A stretch of 52,156 nt of DNA from Planctomycetota bacterium (GCA_024226535.1 JAAELP010000141.1:1-52156), one strand, 5' to 3'. Shown: positions 31,618 to 40,744, counted from the stretch's first letter. Numbers and translations are program-made. Notes: generated by a model from the sequence alone, not told the origin.

Positions 31618-31745
31618 CGCCCGCCCTCACCTGCCTCGCTGCGCGAGGCTGTCCTCTCCCGCTGCGCGGGAGAGGGGTTCCCTCCGACCACCTCTCCCCG
31701 CCGCGGGGAGAGGTCGGCGAGCGGAGCGAGCCGGGTGAGGGGCGG
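31618..31745. repeat. Intergenic cluster of palindromes (REP/foldback type)
   Basis: Three hairpins stand in a row: GCCTCGC-TGC-GCGAGGC (31633-31649), CCTCTCCCGC-TGC-GCGGGAGAGG (31653-31675) and an ACCTCTCCCC palindrome (31690-31714). They are enclosed by outer inverted ends CCGCCCTCACC (31621) and GGTGAGGGGCGG (31734). Similar CCTCACCC/CTCTCCCC foldback units are common between genes in many GC-rich bacteria. It fills most of the gap between convergent truD and the HAD gene, and could also terminate transcription. Confidence 0.8.
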
Positions 31746-31773
31746 ACGGCCTTGTGCGCCCGCGCCACGACGC

Positions 31774-32412
31774 TCAGACCGGCACGTTCATGTCGCGCAG
31801 ATAACCCGTGATCTGCTCCGCCGTGTCGCCCGCGGGATCCACGCGCTCGGCCCGCCAGCCGACGGCGCACGCGCTCTCGACGTTCTCTTTCATGTCGTCG
31901 AAGAAGGCGATCTCGGCGCCGCGGACCCCCAGCTTCGCCTCCACCGCGCGGTAGGCATCGGGATCGGGCTTGCGCAGCGCGAGCTGGTGCGAGCCCCAGC
32001 GGTTGCGCAGGGTGCGGAACACCGGAAGCTCGTTCAGGATCTCCCAGTGCTCGCCACACGTGTTGGAGAGAACGGCGGTTTCCAGGCCGGCCGCGTGCAC
32101 ACGGGCGATGAGATCGTCGATCCCGTCATACGCGCCGAGGGTCCAGCCGCGGTGCACGCGCGTGACCTCCTCGGCGGAGTAGACCCCGCCCATCAACGCG
32201 CTCAGCTCCGTGGCGAACACGGCGAGTTCCATCGCGCCCTTCTGGTAGGCGTCCTGCAACGCGGTCCACCCCGGATCGCCGTTGAGCCGCGTGTCCATGT
32301 CGCCGCGCACGTCGAGCCCGACCGCGCGGCACCCCTCCGTCCACGTGTGACAGATGCGCACGACCACGCCCCCCAGATCGAAGCAGACGACGCGAACCTC
32401 GGGCGCGGTCAT
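31774..32412 (-). CDS. HAD-superfamily hydrolase (YihX/HAD-IA type)
   Basis: The 212-residue product is a haloacid dehalogenase-like phosphatase. Motif I is VCFDLGGVVVRI (nucleophile Asp, with Gly-Gly as in YihX-like enzymes), motif II VLSNTCGEHW, motif III Lys in LRKPDPDAY, and motif IV IAFFDDMKENVESACAVGWRAE. A helical cap lies between motifs I and II. The substrate is unknown; relatives act on sugar phosphates. The ATG at 32412 overlaps the tadA stop (ATGA), so it is the third gene of a tatC-tadA-HAD operon. Confidence 0.88.
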   Translation of the reverse strand: MTAPEVRVVCFDLGGVVVRICHTWTEGCRAVGLDVRGDMDTRLNGDPGWTALQDAYQKGAMELAVFATELSALMGGVYSAEEVTRVHRGWTLGAYDGIDDLIARVHAAGLETAVLSNTCGEHWEILNELPVFRTLRNRWGSHQLALRKPDPDAYRAVEAKLGVRGAEIAFFDDMKENVESACAVGWRAERVDPAGDTAEQITGYLRDMNVPV

Positions 32413-32930
32413 TCGTCTCCGTCCTCCGTCGCCGGTCGCTGCCGCTTGCGGCGGAAGAACTCCGTGAGCAGCGCCCCGCACCGCTCGGCGAGTACGCCGC
32501 CGATCACCTCCACCTCGTGGTTGAGCCGGGGATCACTGGGGATCTGGTAGAGCGTGTCGCACGCGCCGGCCTTGGGATCGGTCGCGCCGTACAGGACCCG
32601 CTCGATCCGCGCGTTCACCAGCGCCCCGGCGCACATCGGGCACGGCTCGAGCGTCACCGCCAGCGAGCAGCCGGCGAGACGCCACGCGCCGAGCGCCTTG
32701 CCCGCGCGGGCGATCGCCAGCAGTTCGGCGTGCCCGACGGGATCGTGCGCCGACTCGCGCACGTTGTAGCCTTCCGCGATCACCTCGTCGCCCCGGTAGA
32801 CGACGGCGCCCACGGGCACCTCGTCGAGGGCCGCCGCCTCGCCGGCGAGCGCGATCGCGCGCTCCATCATCACGAGGTCGAAGTCGGTGACCCGTGGATC
32901 GGGGGTCGAGTTGAATCGCAGCGCGCTCAT
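32409..32930 (-). CDS. tadA: tRNA-specific adenosine deaminase
   Basis: The 173-residue product deaminates A34 of the tRNA-Arg anticodon to inosine. Zinc ligands are His67 in DPVGHAEL and Cys97/Cys100 in TLEPCPMCAGAL; Glu69 is the proton shuttle. GATDPKAGACDTLYQIPSDPRLNHEVEV is the typical C-terminal block. The first 18 residues (MSALRFNSTPDPRVTDFD) are an extension before the usual start of the fold. The ATG overlaps the tatC stop by four bases and the stop overlaps the HAD gene start. Confidence 0.95.
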   Translation of the reverse strand: MSALRFNSTPDPRVTDFDLVMMERAIALAGEAAALDEVPVGAVVYRGDEVIAEGYNVRESAHDPVGHAELLAIARAGKALGAWRLAGCSLAVTLEPCPMCAGALVNARIERVLYGATDPKAGACDTLYQIPSDPRLNHEVEVIGGVLAERCGALLTEFFRRKRQRPATEDGDE

Positions 32931-33997
32931 GAGGAACCCGTGTCGTCATCGCCGCCGCCGCCACGCGGCACCGAATCCTCCGATCGTACCGGCTTCACGG
33001 GCGGTTTCGACTTCTTCCCGCGCCACAGCACCGTCCCCTCCGCCACGGCGCGAGCGGGCGCGAGAACGAGCAGCAGGATGCCCAGTTCGTAGAGCCCGTA
33101 CAGCGGGATGAGCATGAGGAGCATCGACACGGCATCGGCGGGCGTGATCAGGGCGGACACGACACCGCAGATCGCCAGCGCGTACCGCCGGCGCGAGCGC
33201 AGCCACGCCACGTCCGCCAGGCCCAGCCAACCCAGGAGGAGGATCACCAACGGCATCTGGAAGGCGATCACGATCCCGAGCAGCAGCACGAGCGTGAAGT
33301 TGATGACCGACGCGAGGCGGAAGGTCTGGTCGATGCGCCCTCCGCCGCGCGTGACGACCTCCGGCACGGGCACGCCGTCGTCGTCCGGGATCGCGATGTT
33401 GAGCTGCATCTCCGGCACCTTGAACCACATCGCCCACGGTTCCGGCGACGGGGGGTGCGTCGCGAGCACCGGCACGTCGTCGCCGGACTCGAGACGCTCG
33501 ATCGCCGCGGGCGGCATGTCGGGCACGCCGGGGTCGATCTCGGCTCCCTTCGCGAACAGCACGAGCACGTGCAGCATCAGCGGGAGCATCACGTAGTAAA
33601 GCAACGCGACACCCACCGCGCTCAGGATCGTGCTGCCCGGCATCATGAAGTAGACGAAGCGGCGCTCCTTCCGGTAGAGCCCCGGCGCCACGAACGACCA
33701 CATCTGCCAGAGGAGCCACGGCGCGCTGACGACGACCGCCGCGATGAAGCTGATCTTCAGCTTCGTGAGCAGGTACTCCTGCGGGCTCAGCACCTGGAGC
33801 TCGCCGGGGAGATCGTGCTTCTCGAGCACGGAGTACACGGGCAACAGAATCCACTCGATGAGCGGGTCGCTCACGAAGAAGAACACGATGAACAGCGGCA
33901 GCGGAGCCGCCAGCGCCAGCAGCAGACGTCGGCGCAGCTCCTCGAGGTGGTCGCCGAAGCTCATGGTGGCGTGGGTCGGTGGGGTGTTCCCGGGCAT
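32927..33997 (-). CDS. tatC: Sec-independent protein translocase TatC with enlarged periplasmic loop
   Basis: The 356-residue product is the receptor subunit of the twin-arginine export system. The TatC core is clear: MSFGDHLEELRRRLLLALAAPL, PQEYLLTKLKISFIAAVVVSAPWLLWQMWSFVAPGLYRKERR, FQMPLVILLLGWLGL, RRRYALAICGVVSALITPADAVSMLLMLIPLYGLYELGILL. Between helices 3 and 4, about residues 150-225, there is an extra segment rich in Pro, Asp and Glu that normal TatC (about 250 residues) lacks. ATG 33997 has AGAGGA upstream; MSFGDH (33964) is a later alternative. It heads the tatC-tadA-HAD operon. tatA/B are not in the window. Confidence 0.93.
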   Translation of the reverse strand: MPGNTPPTHATMSFGDHLEELRRRLLLALAAPLPLFIVFFFVSDPLIEWILLPVYSVLEKHDLPGELQVLSPQEYLLTKLKISFIAAVVVSAPWLLWQMWSFVAPGLYRKERRFVYFMMPGSTILSAVGVALLYYVMLPLMLHVLVLFAKGAEIDPGVPDMPPAAIERLESGDDVPVLATHPPSPEPWAMWFKVPEMQLNIAIPDDDGVPVPEVVTRGGGRIDQTFRLASVINFTLVLLLGIVIAFQMPLVILLLGWLGLADVAWLRSRRRYALAICGVVSALITPADAVSMLLMLIPLYGLYELGILLLVLAPARAVAEGTVLWRGKKSKPPVKPVRSEDSVPRGGGGDDDTGSS

Positions 33998-34071
33998 AGC
34001 ATCCTCTGGCAGCTGGTCAAAATAGCTGACTTTGGAGACGGGGCGCCGCCGAAGACGCGTCCAGAAGCGCA

Positions 34072-34704
34072 ATGGTCCACATGGAGCGTACGGAGGAGCG
34101 GCTCGTCGAGCGGGCCCGCTCCGGAGAACGCAGGGCACAGGAGGAGCTCTGGGATGCCCATCGTCGATGGGTGGCCGCGATCCTGCTGGCGCATCGCCCC
34201 CGGACCATGGAGATGGACGATCTGATGCAGGAAGTCGCGGTCAAGTTCGTCTCGCGGCTCGATACGCTGCGCGATCCGAAGGCATTCCGCCCCTGGCTGC
34301 GCCGGATCGTGATCAATATCTGCCGTGGGGCGGCCCGGGGCCGCCGGACCCACCTGCATCTCGGCGGCGAGCTTCGCGACGACGGCGAGGGCACCGAGCC
34401 CGGGCGCGTGCCGATGCCCGCCTCCGAGACCGGCCCCGCCGACGGCATCCTCGCCGTCCGCGAGGGGGCCCGCCGCCTGCTCCAACAGGCCCTGACCCTG
34501 CCCCCCGAGTACCGCGAGCCGTTGCTGCTCCGGTGCGTGCAATCGATGACCTATCAGCAGATCGGTGAGATCCTCGACCTCCCGGTCACCACGGTGGAGA
34601 CGCGCCTGGCCCGCGCCCGGCGCATGCTCCGCGAGGAGATCGGCGCCGACCACATCCCATCCACCGGTCGGGCGCGCGGCAACGCGGCGGCCCGCCGATC
34701 CTGA
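34072..34704 (+). CDS. ECF-family RNA polymerase sigma factor
   Basis: The 210-residue product has region 2 (ERARSGERRAQEELWDAHRRWVAAILLAHRPRTMEMDDLMQEVAVKFVSRLDTLRDPKAFRPWLRRIVINICR) and region 4 (LLQQALTLPPEYREPLLLRCVQSMTYQQIGEILDLPVTTVETRLARARRMLREEI), joined by a linker rich in charged residues. That is the two-domain layout of ECF sigma factors. ATG 34072 is used; ATG 34081 is also possible. The gene 44 bases downstream encodes a membrane protein with a cytosolic N-terminal domain, probably the anti-sigma factor. It is divergent from tatC. Confidence 0.92.
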   Translation: MVHMERTEERLVERARSGERRAQEELWDAHRRWVAAILLAHRPRTMEMDDLMQEVAVKFVSRLDTLRDPKAFRPWLRRIVINICRGAARGRRTHLHLGGELRDDGEGTEPGRVPMPASETGPADGILAVREGARRLLQQALTLPPEYREPLLLRCVQSMTYQQIGEILDLPVTTVETRLARARRMLREEIGADHIPSTGRARGNAAARRS

Positions 34705-34748
34705 AGACAGCCTCGCCACGAGGCGACGCGAGAGTGTGGGTGAACCGA

Positions 34749-35399
34749 ATGAACGACACGACGAGCACTGACGAACTGACGCGCGATCCCGACCTCGAGG
34801 TCGAGGTCCTCATCGGCCGCCTCATCGACGACGAGCACACGACCGAGGATCAGCAGCGCTTCGAGATCCTCGCCGACGCCGAACCGGCGCTCTGGCGACG
34901 GCTCGCGCAGCATCATCTCGACCGCCGCGCCCTCGCCGAGGAGGTCGCGCTCGCGACGTTCTCCGCCGAACACACCAGGCTCCCGCGCCGGTGGTTCGCG
35001 CTGCCGCGCCTGACGTGGAGCATGGCCCTTTCCGGCTGGGCCGCGGTCCTGATCATGGCGCTCTCGTGGGGGCTCGTGACGATGGCGAGCCAACGTCCGC
35101 CGATCGCGATGAAGGACCCCGCGATCGTGATCCAGACGCCCGGCCTGAGTCCCTTGAGCCCCGAGGAGTTGCTCGCCCAGTACCTCGACGCCCCGTGGGT
35201 CCTCGGCGAGATGCAGCCGGTCGTGCTGGACGTGCAGGAGATGACCGACGGCCGCATCGGGATCAACTTCATGCGCCGGATCGAGGAGGTCATCTTCATC
35301 GCCGCCGACGAGGAGGGCGTCCTCGACGAGAACGGCGAACTGATCGCCGACCCGGCGACGTTGAGAGCCAAGGCGCCGCCGGCGGGGTTCCCGAACTGA
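34749..35399 (+). CDS. Putative anti-sigma factor, single-pass membrane protein
   Basis: The 216-residue product has an acidic N-terminal region of about 90 residues (VEVLIGRLIDDEHTTEDQQRFEILADAEPALWRRLAQHHLDRRALAEEVA), one membrane helix near residue 100 (MALSGWAAVLIMALSWGLVTMAS) and an outer domain of about 95 residues. Position directly after an ECF sigma gene and the topology suggest an anti-sigma factor. There is no CxxC zinc motif of the ZAS class, and the family cannot be named. The ATG at 34749 is preferred to the GTG at 34734. Confidence 0.7.
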   Translation: MNDTTSTDELTRDPDLEVEVLIGRLIDDEHTTEDQQRFEILADAEPALWRRLAQHHLDRRALAEEVALATFSAEHTRLPRRWFALPRLTWSMALSGWAAVLIMALSWGLVTMASQRPPIAMKDPAIVIQTPGLSPLSPEELLAQYLDAPWVLGEMQPVVLDVQEMTDGRIGINFMRRIEEVIFIAADEEGVLDENGELIADPATLRAKAPPAGFPN

Positions 35400-35405
35400 G
35401 GGGCT

Positions 35406-35438
35406 GACGCGGACACGGACACGGACACGGACGCGGAC
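35406..35438 (+). repeat. GGACAC/GGACGC hexamer repeat tract
   Basis: Five to six hexamers lie 7 bases after the anti-sigma stop codon and run up to the -10-like box of the DnaJ-type gene. They belong to the same family as the tracts at 1-90, 28837 and 42066. Confidence 0.85.
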
Positions 35439-35444
35439 TACCCT
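35439..35444 (+). promoter_or_regulatory. -10-like TACCCT; implies leaderless start of the DnaJ-type gene
   Basis: TACCCT ends 6 bases before ATG 35451; the intervening bases (GTCCCC) have no ribosome-binding site. Confidence 0.4.
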
Positions 35445-35450
35445 GTCCCC

Positions 35451-36380
35451 ATGCCCGCCGACTACTACGAGGCCCTCGGCGTCGCGCGTGACGCCACGGC
35501 CGACGACATCCGCAAGGCCTACCGCCGGCTCGCGCGGAAGTACCATCCGGATGTGAACCAATCCCCGGACGCCGAGGAGCGCTTCTCGGAGGTCTCCGAA
35601 GCGTACGAGGTGCTCAACGACCCGGAGAAGCGGCGCACGTACGACCACTTCGGGCGTGCCGGCGTGGGGACGGGGCCAGGTGGGTTCGCGCGGGGCGGGG
35701 CGGGGAACGCGGGCTTCGGCGTGGACATGTCCGACGTCGGGAGCATCTTCGAAGAGATGTTCGGCGGCCGCGGCTCGTCGCCGTTCGGCGGTGGGCGCCC
35801 CCACCCGGCGGCGCCTCGACGCGGGGCGAACGTCGAGCACGACGTCACCGTCAGCTTCATGACCGCCGCCCTCGGAGGCGAGGAGCACGTCAAGGTCGCG
35901 ATCGGCCCAACGACACGCTCGGTCAGCGTGCGCATACCGGCGGGCATCGAAAGCGGGGCAAAGCTGCGTATCCGGGACAGCGGCGCCCCGGGCGGCTCCG
36001 GCGGCGCGCCCGGTGACCTGATCCTGCGCGTGCGGGTCGGCAGCCATCCGTGGTTCCGTCGCGACGGACGCGACGTGCTCATCGACGTGCCCATCACGAT
36101 CGCCGAGGCCGGCCTGGGCACCACCGTCCAGGTTCCGTTGCTCAAGGGCAGCGTCGAGATCCGGATCCCCGCCGGTGCCTCCAGCGGTCGGAAGCTCCGG
36201 GTTCGCGGCAAGGGGATCCGCGACGACGAGGGTCGAACCGGGGACTTCTTCGCGGTCATCCAGATCGTGGGACCGGAAACGCTCACCGAGACGGGGCGCC
36301 AGCGGCTGGAGTCTCTCGCGCCGGAGTTGCTAAATCCCCGGGATTCGGGACCATGGGCACCTGTTGAAGCGGCCCGCTGA
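35451..36380 (+). CDS. DnaJ-type co-chaperone (CbpA class, no zinc finger)
   Basis: The 309-residue product has an N-terminal J domain ([45 protein letters not shown] motif intact) that would stimulate DnaK. A Gly-rich linker (residues about 70-125) and two beta-sandwich substrate-binding domains follow ([110 protein letters not shown]). The CxxCxGxG zinc repeats of true DnaJ are absent, so it belongs to the CbpA/DjlA-like type II group. The start is read directly from a -10-like element 6 bases upstream. Confidence 0.92.
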   Translation: MPADYYEALGVARDATADDIRKAYRRLARKYHPDVNQSPDAEERFSEVSEAYEVLNDPEKRRTYDHFGRAGVGTGPGGFARGGAGNAGFGVDMSDVGSIFEEMFGGRGSSPFGGGRPHPAAPRRGANVEHDVTVSFMTAALGGEEHVKVAIGPTTRSVSVRIPAGIESGAKLRIRDSGAPGGSGGAPGDLILRVRVGSHPWFRRDGRDVLIDVPITIAEAGLGTTVQVPLLKGSVEIRIPAGASSGRKLRVRGKGIRDDEGRTGDFFAVIQIVGPETLTETGRQRLESLAPELLNPRDSGPWAPVEAAR

Positions 36381-36429
36381 GATCCGTCGTTGGGTCTCCC
36401 GCGGTCGCGGTGGGGAGTGCTGAGACCAC

Positions 36430-37881
36430 GTGCTTCGAGAACGGGCCCGATTCTTCCGGAGCGTCCTGATCGCCACCGACACGACCGTCGTTTCCGCGGC
36501 GGCGGTGGCTGCGTACTTCGTGCGCTGGGGCCCCCTGCGGGACGTCTTCACCGCGCCGCCGACCGAGGTACTCAGCTACGACTCGCACGCGATCCCCGTG
36601 CTGACGGCGGCCCCGATCATGCTCGTGGTGATGCTATGGACGGGCCTCTACGTGCCGCAGCGTGACCAGCGCTTCTACCGGGAGGCGGGCAACATCCTGC
36701 GCGCCGTGGTCGTCGGAGTCGGTCTGACGTTCGCGACGATCAGCTTCTTCAGCAAGACGCTCTACGACGGACGGGACCCGAGCCGCTTCCAGTACGTCGT
36801 CTACGCCCTGCTCGCCCTCGGCTCGCTCCTGGCGTGGCGCTATTTCTTCCGGGTGTCGCTCCGGCTCATCCGTCGCCACGGCTGGAACCTGCGGCACGTG
36901 GCGATCATCGGGACCGGACGTCTCGGGCAGGTCGTCTACCGCACGCTTCGGCGCAATAGCTGGACGGGCATCAACCCCGCGTTCTTCGTGAGCCACCACC
37001 CGGTGACGTCTCGAAGCACATGCCTTCAGACGCCCGTCCTCAGCGGCCTCAACGACCTGGAGAAGACGCTGGAGCGCCAAGACCTCTCCGGGGTGTTCAT
37101 CGCGTTGCCTGGCCGCATGGCGGCGGAGCTCCCGGGCCTGCTTGCGCGCCTCGAACGGTTCTCCGTGGACGTGCGTGTCGTGCCGGACATGAACCCCCGC
37201 TACATGCCGATGAACATGGCCATCGCCGAGCTCGACGGCATGCCCGTGCTCTCCGTACGCGAGTCTCCTCTGGCGGGATGGGGCGGCGTGTTGAAACGCG
37301 GCATCGACATCACGGGAAGCCTGATCGCTCTCACGATCTTCGCGGTGCCGATGCTCGTCATCGCCCTGCTCGTGCGGTTGTCGGGGCCGGGGCCGGTGGT
37401 CTTTCGGCAGGAGCGCATGAGCCTGAACGGACAGCGTTTCGAGATGTTCAAGTTCCGAACGATGGCGCACGCGAGTCCCGAGGAGCGGGCGTCGCGCGAG
37501 GCCCGGCGGGACACGCCGAGCCCAGCCCGCCGCGACGACCGGGTCACGAGGGTGGGGCGCTTCCTGCGTCGAACGAGCCTCGACGAACTGCCCCAGTTCA
37601 TCAACGTGCTGCGCGGCGACATGTCGCTCGTCGGCCCGCGGCCGGAGGTGGCCAGTTGGATTCCCCATGCCCGCGACGACTGGCGAGGGTACATGCTCCG
37701 CCAGAACGTCAAATCGGGTATCACCGGATGGGCGCAGGTGAACGGGCTTCGCGGCGACACGAGCCTCCGCAAGAGACTCCAGTACGACCTGTTCTACATT
37801 CGCAACTGGTCGATCATGCTCGACCTGCGCATCCTCTGGATGACGCTGTTCACGGGGTTCACGCACCCGAACGCGAGTTGA
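36430..37881 (+). CDS. Polyprenyl-phosphate sugar-1-phosphate transferase (WbaP/WcaJ type)
   Basis: The 483-residue product would load a sugar-1-phosphate onto undecaprenyl phosphate to begin exopolysaccharide or O-antigen synthesis. About four to five N-terminal membrane helices (SVLIATDTTVVSAAAVAAYF, VLTAAPIMLVVMLWTGLYV and others) are followed by a Rossmann-like CoA-binding domain (VAIIGTGRLGQVVYRTLRRNSW). The catalytic domain is KRGIDITGSLIALTIFAVPMLVIALLVRLSGPGPVVFRQERMSLNGQRFEMFKFRTM, RRTSLDELPQFINVLRGDMSLVGPRPEV and SGITGWAQVNGLRGD. It begins with GTG after a distant GGGGAG. No other polysaccharide genes flank it. Confidence 0.93.
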   Translation: MLRERARFFRSVLIATDTTVVSAAAVAAYFVRWGPLRDVFTAPPTEVLSYDSHAIPVLTAAPIMLVVMLWTGLYVPQRDQRFYREAGNILRAVVVGVGLTFATISFFSKTLYDGRDPSRFQYVVYALLALGSLLAWRYFFRVSLRLIRRHGWNLRHVAIIGTGRLGQVVYRTLRRNSWTGINPAFFVSHHPVTSRSTCLQTPVLSGLNDLEKTLERQDLSGVFIALPGRMAAELPGLLARLERFSVDVRVVPDMNPRYMPMNMAIAELDGMPVLSVRESPLAGWGGVLKRGIDITGSLIALTIFAVPMLVIALLVRLSGPGPVVFRQERMSLNGQRFEMFKFRTMAHASPEERASREARRDTPSPARRDDRVTRVGRFLRRTSLDELPQFINVLRGDMSLVGPRPEVASWIPHARDDWRGYMLRQNVKSGITGWAQVNGLRGDTSLRKRLQYDLFYIRNWSIMLDLRILWMTLFTGFTHPNAS

Positions 37882-37917
37882 GTCGCCCCGGCCCGAACCG
37901 TCCCCGCGCCAGAAGAT

Positions 37918-40386
37918 CTACGACCAGTTCATGAACACCCGCAGCACGTCGCTGAACCCGACGATGCCGTCGCCGTCCACGTCCTCGGAGCAGCCGCTGC
38001 ACGCCCCCCAGTTGCCGAGGATCCGGATGACGTCGCCGAAGTTGACGAAGCCGTCGTCGTTCACGTCACCTTCGAGACCGCTGTCGCAGTCGTACGACCA
38101 GACCTCGATGGCGTCGATCGCCGCCTCCGTCACGGAGTCGTTGGGGTTGTCGGTGGCGTTGAAGCGCACACGCACCTGATCGGGGACGGGATCCAGGTAG
38201 TCCCGCACGCGGAAGGTGTGCGGAATCCACGTGCCGCCCGGCCCCGTCACGCTCTCCACCGCGACCCACGCGTCGGTACCTTCCTCCGCGACCTCGACGA
38301 TCAGCGTGTCGCCGTCGTTGTCATCGTTGGTGAACCACCGGTGGTAGGTGATCTGGGGATCGGTGAGCCAGGAGACGTCCAGCGTCGGGGAGGTCAGACG
38401 CGTCGGACCTCCATCCACGTCGGAGTTGCCGGGCGCGTTGTCGGTGAGGTAGCACTGTCCGGAGCCGTCGGCGTCGATCAGCGGATCGCCGCGGTCGCCG
38501 CCTCCGGCGGGGATCCCCCGCTCCCAGGCGCCGTCGTCCAGCGCGATGTTCTCGACCACCCACCCGTTGTCGACTTCGAAGTCCTCGGTGAACGCGACGA
38601 CCTGACCCGTGAATGCCGGGGCCGAGAACGCCGCCGTGGGCGCCGCGTACGGATGGTTGATCGTTTCGCCGCCGGTCGTGTCGGAGCTGAAGAAGTACGT
38701 GACGTCGGCACCGCAGGCGAACGCGGGGAACATCGCGTCGTAGACATTGGGCAGCACCTGCTCCATGGTCACGACCTCGAACGGGCCACCCGTCGAGAGG
38801 TGCAGCTTCCCCGATCCCGCAACGGGATTGGTCCACTGACCGGTCACCACCACGCGGATCACCGTGTTCCCGTACGGGTCCATGAAGTCGGGCCGGCCGT
38901 CGGGGAAGGCGAACGTCAGCCCCGCCGTCATATGGGCAAGCTCCACGGCCGCGACCGCGTCCACGAGACCGTGGCCGTAGTCGTTGTCCTCGCCGGGCTC
39001 ACCGAGGTCGGTCGACGTGTCGAAGAGGATCTGCTTCACCTGCTCCACCGACAGGTCGGGGTTCGCCTGCCGGACCAGCGCCACGACACCGGCGAGGTGC
39101 GGCGTGGCCATGGATGTCCCGTCGAACTCCGCATACAGCCCGCCGGGATACGAGGAGCGCACCTGCACCCCCGGCGCCGAGATGTCGGGCTTGATCGCCT
39201 CACTGCCGTCCGGCGTGCACTGCGTGGGACCCCGCGAGGAGAACCCGGCGATCGGGTACTCAGGCACGTGCGCGTCCACCGCGGCGACGGAGAGTGTCCG
39301 GTACTCGTCGGTGGCGCGGTCGGAGGGACGCCGAAGCCCGGTCGCTCCCTCGTTGCCCGCGGCGAACACCATCAGGATGTCGGCGGCTTCGCAGGCGTCG
39401 AGGAAGCTCCAGAACTCCTCGTCGCACTCGGGATACCCGTGTGACGTGGCCACGCCCCACGAGTTGGAGCACACCGCGGGCACGTCCCACGATGTCAGGG
39501 GGTCTCCGTCCGGGTTCAACATCCACTGGAACGCGAGGATCGCGTCGGCGATCGTCGTGTGGACGTCCACGCGATCGATGACCGCGGCGTGGATCCACGT
39601 CGAGCCGGGCGCCACGCCGATGACGTCGCCGGGAGCGCCGCCGCAGATCGTGCCCATCGTGTGCGTCCCGTGCGAACCGCCGTCCTGCGGGAACGTCCAG
39701 CCCGTCACCGGATCGAAGAACGCCCATTCGGGATGCCCCTCGTAGCGGGGATCGGCCACGCCCGCCCAGCGACCGGACACCGCCGGATGCGACCCATCCA
39801 CGCCGGTGTCGAGGGACGCGACGAGCACGCCACTGCCGTCGATGCCCATCGACCAGACCTCGGGGGCTCTGACCGCGGCGATCCCCGGCTCGGGGGCGCC
39901 CGGCCCGACGACGGGCTCGTTCTGGTGCGCCTGCACCGGCAGCCTCTCGTGAACCGGTATGATCAGCTCGATCGGGAAGTTGTGGAAGATGCGGTCGACG
40001 TCCGGCCGCTCCGCGAGATCGCGGATCCGCGCGGGCGTCGCGTCGACGCGCACGCAGTTGGACAGCCAGAGCGGCTCGACCTTCTGGATGTGACCGGCGG
40101 CGAGGGCCGCCTCGCACTCGTCGACGATCGCTTGCTGGCTGAACGCGGCGAGGTTCTTCAGCTCATCGACGACGACGTGATTCCGCGTCGCGCGGCGCGC
40201 GCCGACGCGATCGAGTTGGAGCGTGAGGTCAGCCGTGTCGACCTGGTCCCCCAGGTACACGAGGACGGAGATCGACGCGTCCGGCGCCGTCTGCGCCAGC
40301 AGCACCTCGAGGGCGGGATCGACCTGTCCGGCGTTCGCGGCCGCGCTCACGACGAGCACGCCCATCGAAATCACCTTGCCTCTCAT
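37918..40386 (-). CDS. Secreted subtilisin-like serine protease (S8) with dockerin-like tail
   Basis: The 822-residue product begins with a signal peptide (MRGKVISMGVLVVSAAANA) and an inhibitor I9-like propeptide. The S8 catalytic domain has Asp193 (VLVASLDTGVDGSHP), His239 (GGSHGTHTMGTI), Asn345 (FAAGNEG) and Ser425 (FDGTSMATPHLAGVVALV). Beta-sandwich domains follow, including an immune-inhibitor-A-like jelly roll (IALDDGAWERG ... HRWFTNDDNDGDTLIVEV). The last 50 or so residues form a two-repeat dockerin-like unit (GDVNDDGFVNFGDVIRILGNWG / EDVDGDGIVGFSDVLRVFMNWS), a common C-terminal tag in Phycisphaerae. ATG 40386 has AGGAG 7 bases upstream. The propeptide resembles that of bacillopeptidase F. 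Confidence 0.93.
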   Translation of the reverse strand: MRGKVISMGVLVVSAAANAGQVDPALEVLLAQTAPDASISVLVYLGDQVDTADLTLQLDRVGARRATRNHVVVDELKNLAAFSQQAIVDECEAALAAGHIQKVEPLWLSNCVRVDATPARIRDLAERPDVDRIFHNFPIELIIPVHERLPVQAHQNEPVVGPGAPEPGIAAVRAPEVWSMGIDGSGVLVASLDTGVDGSHPAVSGRWAGVADPRYEGHPEWAFFDPVTGWTFPQDGGSHGTHTMGTICGGAPGDVIGVAPGSTWIHAAVIDRVDVHTTIADAILAFQWMLNPDGDPLTSWDVPAVCSNSWGVATSHGYPECDEEFWSFLDACEAADILMVFAAGNEGATGLRRPSDRATDEYRTLSVAAVDAHVPEYPIAGFSSRGPTQCTPDGSEAIKPDISAPGVQVRSSYPGGLYAEFDGTSMATPHLAGVVALVRQANPDLSVEQVKQILFDTSTDLGEPGEDNDYGHGLVDAVAAVELAHMTAGLTFAFPDGRPDFMDPYGNTVIRVVVTGQWTNPVAGSGKLHLSTGGPFEVVTMEQVLPNVYDAMFPAFACGADVTYFFSSDTTGGETINHPYAAPTAAFSAPAFTGQVVAFTEDFEVDNGWVVENIALDDGAWERGIPAGGGDRGDPLIDADGSGQCYLTDNAPGNSDVDGGPTRLTSPTLDVSWLTDPQITYHRWFTNDDNDGDTLIVEVAEEGTDAWVAVESVTGPGGTWIPHTFRVRDYLDPVPDQVRVRFNATDNPNDSVTEAAIDAIEVWSYDCDSGLEGDVNDDGFVNFGDVIRILGNWGACSGCSEDVDGDGIVGFSDVLRVFMNWS

Positions 40387-40722
40387 CGCCTGCTCCTGTG
40401 CGTGACCCGCGCGTCCAACACGCCGGGTCCGTCCGGCCCACAGCGCGCCCGGAATCCGCGCCGGCGCCAGGCTATCTTTCTCCCACCCGCGACCTCCGGC
40501 ACGCGATCGCCGGCGGCCGTCAGCAGGCTCCCTGACCAACACAATGTACGCTAGCTTGGCGGTGGGGGCGCCCCACAATCCCCCCAAATGGCCGGGCCTG
40601 GAGAGGATCGGCGGTGCCCCGGGGCGCCAGGGAGGCGGCTCGGGGGCCCGGAGACCGGCACGGCTATAAAAGGACAAGTCGGTCCTTATTGAATGCGCCC
40701 ACGCAAGACCCTCCGCAGTCCG

Positions 40723-40728
40723 TACAAT
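40723..40728 (+). promoter_or_regulatory. -10-like TACAAT for metK
   Basis: TACAAT in a GC-rich context would give a leader of about 119 bases before the metK ATG at 40854. Confidence 0.45.
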
Positions 40729-40744
40729 CATGGGCTCGACCTGG

